Origin: Flavivirga rizhaonensis
Lineage (GTDB): Bacteria > Bacteroidota > Bacteroidia > Flavobacteriales > Flavobacteriaceae
Direction of reading: 5' to 3'
Assembly (NCBI RefSeq): GCF_004791695.1
Contig: NZ_SRSO01000006.1
Location: 62,001-126,000 of the forward strand
Length of the DNA stretch: 64,000 bases
Notes under the pieces: generated by a model
Told to the model about the DNA's origin: nothing
Database searches by the model: none
The model's input: only the letters and a program-made list of their open reading frames with translations
Position numbers and translations under genes: made by a program
Shown here: positions 63,395 to 64,000 of the stretch, piece after piece
Layout of the letters: each line of letters starts with the position of its first letter
Numbering within the stretch: the first letter of the stretch is position 1

Positions 63395-64000
63395 ATGCAA
63401 ACTATAAAAGAGTTACAATCTTTTCTAAACTCAAAAACAAAATTTGAAGAACGCTACCCAAGATATAAACATAAGGATGATAAAATACACCTTTTATACG
63501 TTTCCCCCTGTTTAAATACTTCAGGTTTTTACCGAATGATATTGCCAGCATTAGAAATGAATAAGACAGCAACCCACTCTGCCATTATCACAAATATTGA
63601 AAATTGGGATTTCAATAAGAATTTTGAAAATTATGAAACACGTATCGATGAGAGACTTCTTCTTTGGGCGGATTATATCATTTTTCCACCTGTACTTTCC
63701 GATATCAGTTATTTGATAAAGGCGATACGGGCTTTAAATCCTAATATTCAATTGGTAATGGACTTAGATTATAATTACCACGAAATACCCAAAACTCATC
63801 CAAGGTCTGCAAAAATCACATCAACCCATAAAGAGTTTTTACTTATTTCTCTAGCACAAATGGATGTTGCTACAGGAGCAAACATCCATTTACTAGATTA
63901 CTACGCTACGCTTTTGGAAAAAAAATATGAAGACAGCAACGTTTATATGGAATGTTTGCCAAGTTTGGTATCCAGATTTGGTTATGAAGATATACTACCT
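63395..64000 (+). CDS. Glycosyltransferase-like protein, partial (N-terminal part)
   Basis: An open frame from ATG 63395 runs past the window end; 202 residues are visible. HLLYVSPCLNTSGFYRMILP resembles the N-terminal donor-loop region of GT-B (GT4-type) glycosyltransferases, and DYIIFPPVLSDISYLIKAIR with LVMDLDYNYHEIPKTHP matches the second strand-helix units of that fold. The catalytic C-terminal half is outside the window. A sugar transferase inside an integrative element's early operon is unusual. Confidence 0.6.
   Translation, partial: MQTIKELQSFLNSKTKFEERYPRYKHKDDKIHLLYVSPCLNTSGFYRMILPALEMNKTATHSAIITNIENWDFNKNFENYETRIDERLLLWADYIIFPPVLSDISYLIKAIRALNPNIQLVMDLDYNYHEIPKTHPRSAKITSTHKEFLLISLAQMDVATGANIHLLDYYATLLEKKYEDSNVYMECLPSLVSRFGYEDILP

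Larger units (their letters stand above)
56999..64000. mobile_element. Integrative element next to the tRNA gene, left part
   Basis: From the tRNA 3' end to the right edge: a tyrosine recombinase pointing to the tRNA, an excisionase-like gene, MerR-like and repressor-like regulators, a divergent operator region, and an operon of unrecognised genes ending in a partial glycosyltransferase-like gene. This is the usual left end of a genomic island. A second copy of the tRNA 3' end was not found in the window, so the right end must lie beyond 64000. Whether it is conjugative, phage-derived or a satellite cannot be seen. Confidence 0.75.

Overview
The window looks like the chromosome of a marine-type member of the Flavobacteriaceae (Bacteroidetes). 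The signs are low GC, promoters of the TTG-N18/19-TAnnTTTG type, no Shine-Dalgarno sequences, an N-succinylornithine-type arginine pathway, a gldA-like gliding ATPase, a sulfite reductase with a HEPN-like tail, a MetX-aspartokinase-homoserine dehydrogenase fusion, and many short GC-richer palindromic repeats between genes. The species cannot be named from the sequence alone.

Layout. 1-11.3 kb: an arginine/proline operon, argG-argC-proC-argD-proA-proB-argF'-argB-argE-argH, preceded by the 3' end of another gene. 11.3-17.8 kb: accessory genes, namely a TetR regulator with two palindromic operators, a frameshifted AhpD-like gene, an esterase, a frameshifted AraC-type regulator, an alpha/beta hydrolase, and a divergent Fur-family regulator/thioredoxin-reductase-like pair. 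17.9-20.4 kb: leuA-leuB on the minus strand. 22.1-28.5 kb: a SAM-I riboswitch followed by metY, the metX-thrA fusion and a second homocysteine-forming PLP enzyme. 29.7-40 kb: an Rrf2 regulator and a complete sulfate-to-cysteine operon (DUF2061, cysH, cysD, cysN, sulfite reductase, two siroheme genes, a ferredoxin-NADP reductase-like flavoprotein, cysE, cysM). 40-45.4 kb: a second SAM-I riboswitch, a methionine synthase split in two with a small monooxygenase-like gene between the halves, and metF. 45.4-52.1 kb: an outer-membrane PagL-like protein, a DUF2807 lipoprotein, pta-ackA, gldA and gene remnants. 52.4-56.7 kb: an aromatic amino-acid operon (pheA, aminotransferase, tyrA, DAHP synthase-chorismate mutase) preceded by an aromatic-rich leader peptide and an attenuator. 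56.9 kb: initiator tRNA-Met, with an integrative element next to it that runs off the right edge.

The core genes form one connected network: sulfate to sulfide to cysteine, sulfide plus activated homoserine to homocysteine, and homocysteine to methionine. SAM riboswitches and probably an Rrf2 repressor control it. Arginine, leucine and aromatic biosynthesis lie on either side. The most notable signals outside the plain gene list are the aromatic leader/attenuator, the degenerate kinase domain inside the trifunctional threonine/methionine enzyme, a palindromic repeat family that sits at gene starts and is translated in three genes, operator dyads for three local regulators, and an unrecognised gene set in the island.
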